A stretch of 63,412 bases of DNA, taken from Candidatus Aenigmatarchaeota archaeon (lineage in GTDB: Archaea; EX4484-52). The translations under genes were made by a program, and so were the position numbers. The first letter of the stretch is position 1, and the number at the start of each line of letters is the position of its first letter. This document shows positions 15,646 through 22,272 of this stretch, piece by piece. The DNA is taken from contig JAGLPV010000044.1 of NCBI GenBank assembly GCA_023137195.1, forward strand, positions 1 to 63,412, written 5' to 3'. The notes under the pieces are model-generated. The model did no database searches, was not told the origin of the DNA, and saw nothing but the letters and a program-made list of their open reading frames with translations.

Positions 15646-16890
15646 ATGCCTTACTCTAAAAACTGTCTTATCTGCAAAGGGAGCAATCCTCAAAAGTATT
15701 GCAACAGGAAATTCTGCCCGTTGATTTCAAAATCAAAGATTTATGACAATGTCAAGAAAGGCATCAAAAAAGAGTCGTTTAGCGGGAATGCTCCTGCTCC
15801 TTTTATTGGTCGTTATAATTATCCGAATATCAATGTGGGGATTTTATCGACTACTTCTGAAGATGAGGATTCATGGGAATATGATTTTCCGAGGCACTGG
15901 GCGCAAAGTGATTATGATGAAGAGAAGGTAATGGGGTTTCGGACAGGTCTTGTCAATTCAAGGGCGCAGTCGTCGGTGAAGTCGGATGAAAAAATAGTGG
16001 AGCTTGCTAGGGAGGTTGCAATGGCTCTCGTTGCTCCTGAAATGGAGATAAACCTTCAAAAAGTGCCGTCTTTTTCATTTAATCTGGATTCTTTTGCTGC
16101 ACCTACTGGTCCTGTTGCGGATATGAAGAGTGCAGAGATTACTTCTAATATAAAGACAAGTCATAAGATTGAGAGAGTTATTGACGATACTGATTTGAAG
16201 GCTAATTTGGCGATGAATGAGTTGTATGAGAAAAATTTTGATGAAAATACAATAAGCAAAATTCTTAGTGTGGGGAGTTTGGGTGTTGGGAGAAGGCGGA
16301 AGCTTGTCCCTACCCGATGGTCGATAACTGCAACAGATGATATGCTGTGTAAGAAAATAATGTCCGGGATAAAGAATAATGATTTGGTTAGTGATTATAG
16401 GATGTATTCGGGTAATTATATGGGTAATTACTATTACATAATGTTTTTGCCTTCCTGCTGGTCTTTTGAATTGTTTGAGACTTATGCTTCAAATGCGTCG
16501 TTTAATAAAACAGGTATGTCTCAATATACGACAGATTATGAAAATTATAATGGGAGGAAAGACTATGCAGCGGAGTGTACAGGAGGGTATTATGCTGTTC
16601 GGTTTCCTGTGGCAGAGAAGCTGAAGTGGTTGAAGCGGCAGGCAGGGGTGCTTATATTTCGGTTTATTACTGATGAATATACTATGCCTCTTGGGGTTTG
16701 GGTGTGTCGTGAAAGTGCAAGAAGGGCGTTGAAGAGTAAGCCGATTTCTTTTGATTCTAAAGAACAGATGCTGAATTATGCAGGGAAAGTTGCAAAGATG
16801 AAGTTTGGGTATGATGTTGGCGGGTTGGTTGGGAAGAGTAGGTTGTTGAAGGAAATGAAAACGCAGAGTCGGTTGAGTGAATGGATGTAG
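15646..16890 (+). CDS. nreA: NreA-like PCNA-interacting DNA repair protein
   Basis: This belongs to the archaeal Nre family (DUF650/DUF651), implicated in repair of alkylation/crosslink damage through binding the sliding clamp. An N-terminal four-cysteine cluster C-x2-C...C-x4-C (CLICKG, YC, FCPL) fits the family zinc finger. The middle contains RAQSSVKSDEKIVELARE and, later, RKLVPTRWSITATDD and FLPSCWSFELFE, conserved family segments. The protein ends in QSRLSEWM, a C-terminal PIP-like motif (Q-x-x-L-x-x-W-aromatic/aliphatic) for PCNA binding. I chose the ATG at 15646 rather than the GTG at 15631, because the latter lies in a hairpin arm. Confidence 0.8.
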   Translation: MPYSKNCLICKGSNPQKYCNRKFCPLISKSKIYDNVKKGIKKESFSGNAPAPFIGRYNYPNINVGILSTTSEDEDSWEYDFPRHWAQSDYDEEKVMGFRTGLVNSRAQSSVKSDEKIVELAREVAMALVAPEMEINLQKVPSFSFNLDSFAAPTGPVADMKSAEITSNIKTSHKIERVIDDTDLKANLAMNELYEKNFDENTISKILSVGSLGVGRRRKLVPTRWSITATDDMLCKKIMSGIKNNDLVSDYRMYSGNYMGNYYYIMFLPSCWSFELFETYASNASFNKTGMSQYTTDYENYNGRKDYAAECTGGYYAVRFPVAEKLKWLKRQAGVLIFRFITDEYTMPLGVWVCRESARRALKSKPISFDSKEQMLNYAGKVAKMKFGYDVGGLVGKSRLLKEMKTQSRLSEWM

Positions 16891-16898
16891 TTAACATT

Positions 16899-17003
16899 GG
16901 AATTTAACGAAGTTTGATTTTTCCTCGTGAAGCCGAAGGCGGAACAGAGCTGGAAAATCAAATTTGGGAAAAATGCGATTCGAGCATTTTTCCGTTAAAT
17001 TCC
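16899..17003. ncRNA. Possible structured RNA: predicted three-way junction
   Basis: An outer 11-bp stem GGAATTTAACG (16899-16909) / CGTTAAATTCC (16993-17003) encloses two others. One is TTTGATTTTTCC (16913-16924) / GGAAAATCAAA (16952-16962), one base bulged, with a GCC-GAA-GGC mini-hairpin in its loop. The other is a perfect 9-bp stem GAAAAATGC (16968-16976) / GCATTTTTC (16984-16992). The last arm abuts the outer stem. The nested pairing is strong, but an RNA product is inference; it could be a DNA-level mobile or border element. Confidence 0.45.
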
Positions 17004-17081
17004 TGTTAGCCGACCCGACGACTAGATGGGGGAGAGCACAGCGGGGTCGAGCACCGTAGCCGAAGGCGAGGAGCGGAGAAG

Positions 17082-17095
17082 TTTTCTTACTGCCG
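17082..17095 (+). repeat. Left inverted repeat flanking the restriction-modification module
   Basis: TTTTCTTACTGCCG here matches the reverse complement of 20394-20407 exactly. An additional 7-bp word, GTTAGCC, lies outside it at 17005-17011 and is inverted at 20412-20418. Spacing between the two words differs on the two sides. Confidence 0.5.
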
Positions 17096-17199
17096 AAAAA
17101 TTAGATAGGTGCCGTAGTTTTTACTTACTTTAACTATAAATCTCTGCGAAGCAGACTAAGTGTCCTTTAGAATCTGGACATTCGTAAAAATTAGTTAGT

Positions 17200-17210
17200 T
17201 TTATATATTA
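17200..17210 (+). promoter_or_regulatory. TATA box of the GHKL ATPase-methyltransferase operon
   Basis: TTTATATATTA is centred about 27 bp before the ATG at 17232. The position predicts a leaderless mRNA for the restriction-modification pair. Confidence 0.55.
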
Positions 17211-17231
17211 TTCCTATTTATATTCTTTATT

Positions 17232-19205
17232 ATGGTCAATTATAAACTTTCTATTAGCATGAGTATACTAGAAAATTTAGGACTTAATTTGTATAGTAGC
17301 ATCCCAGCAGTGATTGCAGAAGCTATTGCTAATTCATATGATGCGGATGCTGAACGAGTTGATATTGATATTGACCCTAAAACTAAAACAATAACCATTA
17401 CTGATGACGGGCATGGAATGACTGAGAAAGAATGTAATGACAGATATCTTCTCGTAGGATATCATAGAAGAGATGTAGGCGAAATTGAAACTCCAAAACA
17501 TCATCGACCTGTTATGGGTAGGAAAGGAATTGGCAAGTTATCTCTTTTTTCCATAGCTAAAAATATTGAAATCCATACCATCAAATTAGATAAAGATGAA
17601 AAGAAAATTGTTGAGAAAAATGGATTTATTATGGATAGGGACACCATAATTGATGATATTAAAAAAGATGGAGTTAAAGAGAGTAATGGCTGTGATTTGA
17701 CCTCCGTAGATCCAAAAAATATTGAAATTGAGAAAGGTACTAAGCTAATTTTAACAAAGTTGCAAAAGGATATCTCCAAAACAGAATTATTTCTGAGAAA
17801 AAGATTAGCAAGAAAATTTATTATTCTTGGGAAAAAATATAAATTCAGAGTTTATATAAATGGAAAAGAAATTGCATTGAGTGATAGAGATTATTTCTCA
17901 AAAATCCAGTATTTGTGGTTTTTTGGAGATCATGGAAAAAAATGTGTGAAAGAATGCAAGAAATTAGATAATAAGAAAGAGATTTCTAGTGAAATTGTTT
18001 TAGCAGATGGTACAAAATGTGCTGTGGGGGGGTGGATTGGCACAGTTCATGAAAGGAGTAATTTAGAAGAAGGAAATAATACAATAATAATTCATTCAAG
18101 AGGAAAATCTATTCATGACAATTTACTTACAAATATTGATAATAGTGGATTTGTTACTAAATATTTAATTGGAGAAATTAAGGCGGATTTTTTAGATGAT
18201 GACAATAAGGAAGATATTACTACAAGTGATAGGCAGAAGATTCAAGAAAACAATGAAAGATTTGAAAAGATAAAGGAATTTGTTGAAGAAATTATTAAAA
18301 AGATTAGGGTTCAATGGCAATCTTGGCGTGCAGAAGATGCTACTATAAAAGCTTGTCAAATCCCAGCAATTAAAAAATGGTTTGGATCATTAAAGGGAGA
18401 TAATAAAAAATATGCTAAACAATTGTTTGGAAAAATAGATAGGTTTCCAACTGAGGATATCACTTATAAAAAAGAAATATATAAAAATTCAATCATAGCA
18501 TTTCAAACATTGGCGATAAGAGATAATTTAAGCAAATTGGATAATATAAATTCCTCCGAACATATAGAAACTTTTATTAATATATTGGGTGAAATGGATC
18601 AACTTGAATCAGCTCATTATTATGAAATAATCCGAAGTCGTATAGGAATATTGAAAAAATTTGAAAATTTGGTTGATGGTAAGGTAAAAGAAAAAGTATT
18701 GCAAAAATATATTTTTAATCATCTTTGGTTGTTAAATCAAACTTGGGAAAGAGCCAATGTTATAAGTAAGCGTATGGAAGAAACGATTATAAAAGGCATT
18801 CGGAATATAAAGTTCACAGAAAAAGAAAAATTAGCAAGGGCTGATATTCAGTATAAAACTGTTGCTGGAAAGCATGTTATTATTGAATTAAAAAAATATG
18901 ATGCTTATGTAAATTTACATGATTTACAAAAGCAAGTTAACAAATATAAAAATATTTTACTTAAAATATTGAAAGACGTATATCATATTAAAAATCCAGA
19001 AATAGAAATTATATGTCTCTTGGGGAAAAAACCAGGACCTTTAGAAATGACTGAGAAAGAAATTAAAGAACATCTTAAATTAGAAGACGCTAGATATATT
19101 ACTTATGATGAACTATTAGAAGAAGTGACTATGGTTTATGGAAGTTATATTGAAAAAAATAAGGAATTAATTGAAATTCAAAATCTTATTGGAGATCTAG
19201 TATGA
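17232..19205 (+). CDS. MORC/MutL-like GHKL ATPase fused to a PD-(D/E)xK-like nuclease domain
   Basis: The N-terminal GHKL ATPase has the N-box EAIANSYDADA (30-40), the G1 box DDGHGM (58-63) and the G2 box GRKGIGK (96-102). These fit the MORC/MutL-like ATPases predicted by comparative genomics to work in restriction-modification operons. A linker and alpha-helical middle follow. Near residues 537-553, ADIQYKTVAGKHVIIELKK shows D537, E551 and K553 spaced as in PD-(D/E)xK nucleases. The protein is thus a predicted ATP-driven, dimer-clamping endonuclease. Its stop overlaps the ATG of the methyltransferase gene (ATGA). The sequence looks more AT-rich than neighbouring housekeeping genes, which fits horizontal transfer. 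Confidence 0.75.
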   Translation: MVNYKLSISMSILENLGLNLYSSIPAVIAEAIANSYDADAERVDIDIDPKTKTITITDDGHGMTEKECNDRYLLVGYHRRDVGEIETPKHHRPVMGRKGIGKLSLFSIAKNIEIHTIKLDKDEKKIVEKNGFIMDRDTIIDDIKKDGVKESNGCDLTSVDPKNIEIEKGTKLILTKLQKDISKTELFLRKRLARKFIILGKKYKFRVYINGKEIALSDRDYFSKIQYLWFFGDHGKKCVKECKKLDNKKEISSEIVLADGTKCAVGGWIGTVHERSNLEEGNNTIIIHSRGKSIHDNLLTNIDNSGFVTKYLIGEIKADFLDDDNKEDITTSDRQKIQENNERFEKIKEFVEEIIKKIRVQWQSWRAEDATIKACQIPAIKKWFGSLKGDNKKYAKQLFGKIDRFPTEDITYKKEIYKNSIIAFQTLAIRDNLSKLDNINSSEHIETFINILGEMDQLESAHYYEIIRSRIGILKKFENLVDGKVKEKVLQKYIFNHLWLLNQTWERANVISKRMEETIIKGIRNIKFTEKEKLARADIQYKTVAGKHVIIELKKYDAYVNLHDLQKQVNKYKNILLKILKDVYHIKNPEIEIICLLGKKPGPLEMTEKEIKEHLKLEDARYITYDELLEEVTMVYGSYIEKNKELIEIQNLIGDLV

Positions 19206-20146
19206 GATTTATAGACTTATTTGCGGGAATAGGTGGATTTAGGATAGCTTTAGAAAGCTTCGGACATTCTTGTGTTTTTTCTTCCGAAATTGATAAATTT
19301 GCAAGACAAACATATTCTGCAAATTTTGGTCATACCCCTCATGGAGACATCAAAAAAATAAAAGTGAATCATATCCCTAAACATGAAATACTCTGTGCTG
19401 GATTTCCTTGTCAGCCATTTAGTATTTCAGGTAAACAAAAAGGATTTAATGATATAAGGGGGACTCTTTTTTTTGATATAATTAGAATTACCAAATACCA
19501 CCAACCCAAATTGATTCTATTAGAAAATGTAAAAAATCTTGCATCCCATGATAACACTAAGACCTTAAATAAGATTATATCTAAATTAGATTATGTAGGA
19601 TATGATGTATTTCACAAAATTTTAAAATCTAGTGATTTTGGAGTTCCCCAAGCAAGAGTACGTATTTATTTTGTATGTTTTAGAAAAGATTTAAGTGTTA
19701 AAAAGTTTATATTCCCAAAATCTAAAAATAGAAATGTGTTCTTAAACTCGATAATTGATAAAACTGAGACATCTCCAGAATTTTTAATTAAAAGAGATGA
19801 TATTAAAATTTTTCCTAAAAAACTTCACACTAATATAACGGGTCTTATAAAAATTGGGGCAATAAATAAAGGTCGGCAAGGGGAAAGAATATATAGTATT
19901 GAAGGTTATGCTCCAACCCTCTCTGCAACAGGAGGAGGGCCTGCTGGAAAAACTGGAGCATACTTGATAAACAATAGAATAAGAAAGCTAACTCCCAGGG
20001 AATGTGCAAGTATACAAGGTTATCCTAAAAAATTTAAAATTCCAGTATCCAATAATCAATCATATAAACAGTTTGGAAACTCTATTTCTATTCCGGTTGT
20101 GAAAGCTATATTAAATGAAATTCAAAAAATCCCACATATTTATTAG
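19202..20146 (+). CDS. dcm: DNA (cytosine-5) methyltransferase
   Basis: This is a SAM-dependent C5-cytosine methylase. Motif I DLFAGIGGFRIAL lies at 5-17, the catalytic GFPCQPFS motif IV at 67-74 (C70), ENV motif VI at 108-110, QARVRIYFV motif VIII near 152-160, and the closing QFGNSISIPV motif X. The target-recognition region between motifs VIII and IX (about 165-245) is short, so the specificity should be a simple site. At 314 residues it matches small type II methylases. The start overlaps the GHKL ATPase-nuclease stop by 4 bp, so the two are a coupled restriction-modification pair. No separate specificity or Vsr gene was seen. Confidence 0.93.
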   Translation: MRFIDLFAGIGGFRIALESFGHSCVFSSEIDKFARQTYSANFGHTPHGDIKKIKVNHIPKHEILCAGFPCQPFSISGKQKGFNDIRGTLFFDIIRITKYHQPKLILLENVKNLASHDNTKTLNKIISKLDYVGYDVFHKILKSSDFGVPQARVRIYFVCFRKDLSVKKFIFPKSKNRNVFLNSIIDKTETSPEFLIKRDDIKIFPKKLHTNITGLIKIGAINKGRQGERIYSIEGYAPTLSATGGGPAGKTGAYLINNRIRKLTPRECASIQGYPKKFKIPVSNNQSYKQFGNSISIPVVKAILNEIQKIPHIY

Positions 20147-20462
20147 ATTCAAAAATTACATTTAGAAAACATATTTTGTAAAGCAGAACGTATTAAAAGT
20201 TTATAAATGAAATATTTTTTTAAGACCGCTTTTTTTTGTTTTCTCTCTCTAAAGTAAGCAAAAATTTAGGCGAATGTAATGAGCCGCTAAATTAATGTTA
20301 TGTTTAGTAGCTTTGCTATTGAAAAACCGTTTTTCTCTTTCTTGATTTAACGAAGGTGCCCATCTCGTTTGATTCTCGGTTTACTTCCATGGGCGGCAGT
20401 AAGAAAATTTTGGCTAACACCTATTGGGCGAATTGTTTGCACTAAAACATAAAAATCCAAAC
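20147..20462. other. Gene-free right border of the restriction-modification module
   Basis: No coding region is supported here. GCCCAT (20358-20363) and ATGGGC (20389-20394) pair. The 14-bp CGGCAGTAAGAAAA (20394-20407) is the exact inverted copy of 17082-17095, and GGCTAAC (20412-20418) inverts GTTAGCC at 17005-17011. These paired words flank the two-gene module like terminal inverted repeats. Confidence 0.5.
20394..20407 (-). repeat. Right inverted repeat flanking the restriction-modification module
   Basis: CGGCAGTAAGAAAA is the exact inverted partner of 17082-17095. The module between them carries only the GHKL ATPase-nuclease and methyltransferase genes. Confidence 0.5.
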
Positions 20463-20613
20463 AAAGCAAACAATCCTCCTTTCTTAATCATCTTTAGCAT
20501 AAATACATTTTCCATTTCCTGCTCTTCCAGACTTAATCTTATTTTTGAGATATTTTCTTCCAGTCTCGACAGGAGAATGAATTCAAGTGCGTTAACCCTT
20601 CTTTTTGTTTTTT
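20463..20613 (-). pseudogene. Detached 3' end of atpD (partial duplicate)
   Basis: This segment aligns without gaps to 22122-22272 (offset 1659), with 11 mismatches in 151 bp by my count. It encodes the last 40 or so residues of ATP synthase subunit D (RRVNALEFILLSRLEENIS...) but has no upstream part and no start. The native stop is mutated, so the frame runs on (KKGGLFALFG). It lies 25 bp after the alarmone synthetase stop. It is best read as a displaced gene end left by integration, or as one half of a direct-repeat pair. A plus-strand frame across it is a shadow. Confidence 0.85.
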
Positions 20614-20638
20614 ATTTGCTCATTTATTTTTAGTCTCT

Positions 20639-21706
20639 TTAAGAATATTTATTTAGAATTTTATTAAGATAAGTGATAAATTCCTTGGTGTCTAAAAAAT
20701 AATTAGGATATGCTTTTTTTAAGTCTACTGCTGTATCTGCTCCAACTAAAACAACATCATATTCTTTTTTACCATAAATTTTTTTCTCAGCATTTGCATA
20801 ATCTTTTATTGCTTTCTCTTCTTGTCGTTTCGAATATGCAGAGATTGTTAATCTTTCCAGGACAGTATCTAATTCTAATAAAAAGAAATGTAAATTTTTT
20901 TTGTTTTTTAAATCATCAAAAAGTTTGATTGATTTGGTCCAACTTTCCATTTTAGTTCTTACATTCAATTCTTTTTCTTTTTCTTTAATTAACAAATAAA
21001 GTTCTTTCTCATCATCCAGGGTATTTGGTATTGAGGGGCAACCTTCTATTTTTGCAAATGCAGAACTCATTAATTTAAAAAAAACTTTCCATTTTTCTTC
21101 CCCTTCATTTGATTTTATTGCCTGACCTGTAAAAAAACCAACTGTTTCAACTGCCGTCGCCCAGATATGTTGTAATTTTGATCTAATTTGCACTTCAATT
21201 AATAAGCCATTATATATTTTCTTTCCTTTATCGCTGTTATACTTGTAAATCAAATGTATGCTTCGGTATCCATCTTTTTTTGGATTAGAGATATAATCTT
21301 TTTCATTTACTTTTTTATGTTTCAAATCCCCTTTAATATAATGGTCGTGGTAAAGTTTTTTTGCTAATTGAACATTTGACATTACTACCCTACATCCAGC
21401 AATATCCTGCATTTGTGTAAGTTTCATCGTTGCTTTATTGTCGCCGTATTTCCTATTGAGTTTTTTTATAATTGATGGAACACGCTTAAGTCTTTGAGCA
21501 GATAATGCATTTTTATCTATTTTTTCAGAAACTCGTTTTAACCTTTTTTTAAAAATATGCATGGGATAGCTATGTGCTGCTCTCCAATTACTCAATATTT
21601 CTAAAGCACAATTTTTATTTTCTTCTGATTCTTTATTATTACGCAAAATAATTCCTGCAGAATCAGTTTTTGACTTTGAAAATTCTTTAGGATTTATTAT
21701 CTTCAT
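20639..21706 (-). CDS. RelA/SpoT-domain (p)ppGpp synthetase-like protein
   Basis: This protein has a nucleotidyltransferase domain of the RelA/SpoT family. Signature segments are RVPSIIKKLNRK, MQDIAGCRVVM near residues 104-114, NPKKDGYRSIHLIYKY near 145-160 and LIEVQIRSKLQHIWATAVE near 175-193; the catalytic E-x-Q is intact. There is no HD hydrolase, TGS or ACT domain, so it resembles a stand-alone small alarmone synthetase or toxic SAS, with a C-terminal region (about 230-355) of unknown role. Archaea generally lack RelA/SpoT, so transfer is likely. The gene is bracketed by two copies of the atpD 3' end, and phased repeats lie upstream. No antitoxin gene is obvious. Confidence 0.85.
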   Translation of the reverse strand: MKIINPKEFSKSKTDSAGIILRNNKESEENKNCALEILSNWRAAHSYPMHIFKKRLKRVSEKIDKNALSAQRLKRVPSIIKKLNRKYGDNKATMKLTQMQDIAGCRVVMSNVQLAKKLYHDHYIKGDLKHKKVNEKDYISNPKKDGYRSIHLIYKYNSDKGKKIYNGLLIEVQIRSKLQHIWATAVETVGFFTGQAIKSNEGEEKWKVFFKLMSSAFAKIEGCPSIPNTLDDEKELYLLIKEKEKELNVRTKMESWTKSIKLFDDLKNKKNLHFFLLELDTVLERLTISAYSKRQEEKAIKDYANAEKKIYGKKEYDVVLVGADTAVDLKKAYPNYFLDTKEFITYLNKILNKYS

Positions 21707-21728
21707 AGCAATATAAAGAACATGTTAG

Positions 21729-21737
21729 TATTTAAAT
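21729..21737 (-). promoter_or_regulatory. TATA box of the alarmone synthetase gene
   Basis: On the minus strand ATTTAAATA is centred about 27 bp before the ATG at 21706, predicting a leaderless mRNA. The nearest repeat part-copy (CCAATTGCGCAG) sits just upstream, where the BRE and activator or repressor sites would lie. Confidence 0.55.
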
Positions 21738-21740
21738 GTT

Positions 21741-21918
21741 TCCAATTGCGCAGTAACGATTTAAAATCGATGTCAAGTTGCGCGGTTTGCGGAAATTGCT
21801 AAAAATGGCTAAAATGGGCTCCAGATGGCATTATTATGGTAAAAGTTAATATTGGCGATTATTCTAATGTCGAGTTGCGCGGTTTGTAGAAATAACTTGT
21901 GTCGAGTTGCGCGGTTTT
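21741..21918. repeat. Phased TGTCGAGTTGCGCGGTTT repeats upstream of the alarmone synthetase
   Basis: Full copies begin at 21771, 21868 and 21900, with TGTC(A/G)AGTTGCGCGGTTT nearly invariant. A part-copy CCAATTGCGCAGT begins at 21742. Copies are 32 bp apart (part-copy to first, second to third), and 97 bp separate the first and second, close to three 32-bp steps. The first two share extended similarity for about 30 bp. Three helical turns of spacing suggest binding sites for one protein on the same DNA face. There are no regular spacers, so it is not a CRISPR array. Confidence 0.6.
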
Positions 21919-21978
21919 GAAAAAAATTATTTTAAATGATAGAAGGGAGAGTTTAGTTCTATTTATAGCAAAACACAT

Positions 21979-22121
21979 TAGCATTTATGTATTTTGCCAG
22001 TATCACGCCACATACTTGCATTTTGTTCTTGTTGCACAAATGTGATGAGACAAGAACAAAATCTTAGAAGTAGTATGGATTGTAAGGAAACTTCCATGAT
22101 TACTTTTGTGCCGCGATATAG
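21979..22121. repeat. Structured intergenic element, copy B (rearranged relative to copy A)
   Basis: TAGCATTTATGTATTTTGC is followed by TATCACGCCACA (22001-22012), whose partner TGTGCCGCGATA lies at 22107-22118. Between them are a perfect 13-bp hairpin ATTTTGTTCTTGT/ACAAGAACAAAAT (22020-22062) and a core (22063-22102) that is the reverse complement of the copy A core at 14701-14741. The element ends exactly where the atpD-derived repeat begins. Confidence 0.65.
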
Positions 22122-22272
22122 AAAGTAAATAATCATCCTTTCTTAATCATCTTCAGCCTAAATACATTTTCTCTTTCCTGCTCTTCCAGACTCAATCTTA
22201 TTTTCGAGATATTTTGTTCCAGTCTCGGCAGGAGAATGAATTCAAGTGCGTTAACCCTTCTTTTTGTTTTTT
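22122..22272 (-). repeat. Direct repeat (intact copy) covering the 3' end of atpD
   Basis: This is the intact partner of 20463-20613, in the same orientation, with 11 mismatches in 151 bp. Together they frame the alarmone synthetase and its control region, as left and right attachment sites would frame an integrated element. Confidence 0.75.

Larger units (their letters stand above)
16891..17231. other. Gene-free left border of the accessory island
   Basis: This 341-bp gap holds a three-stem structure (16899-17003), then a conspicuously GC-rich stretch (about 17004-17080) that contains AGCCGAAGGCG, a phrase also in the preceding structure. At 17082-17095 there is a 14-bp word, TTTTCTTACTGCCG, that is repeated inverted at 20394-20407. 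The right end carries the promoter of the GHKL ATPase gene. Confidence 0.55.
21707..22121. other. Upstream region of the alarmone synthetase: promoter, phased repeats, hairpin element
   Basis: The 400-bp gap between the alarmone synthetase and atpD holds no gene. In order it contains a minus-strand TATA box (21729-21737), four copies or part-copies of a TTGCGC-containing repeat (21741-21918), and structured element B (21979-22121), which abuts the atpD direct repeat. Confidence 0.6.

Noticed and set aside
17232-19205. Hsp90 or histidine kinase identity for the GHKL protein
   Set aside because: The N/G1/G2 boxes occur without an Hsp90 middle domain or a phospho-acceptor His/DHp region; the coupled methylase points to a MORC-like restriction ATPase.
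20424-20633. Plus-strand frame of 69 codons rich in Phe and Leu
   Set aside because: It is the antisense of the duplicated atpD 3' end and of the gap next to it; the real signal is on the minus strand.
21771-21918. Possible CRISPR array
   Set aside because: Copies are about 18-30 bp, only three, with gaps of 2 and 67 bp, no unique spacers of constant size and no cas genes nearby.
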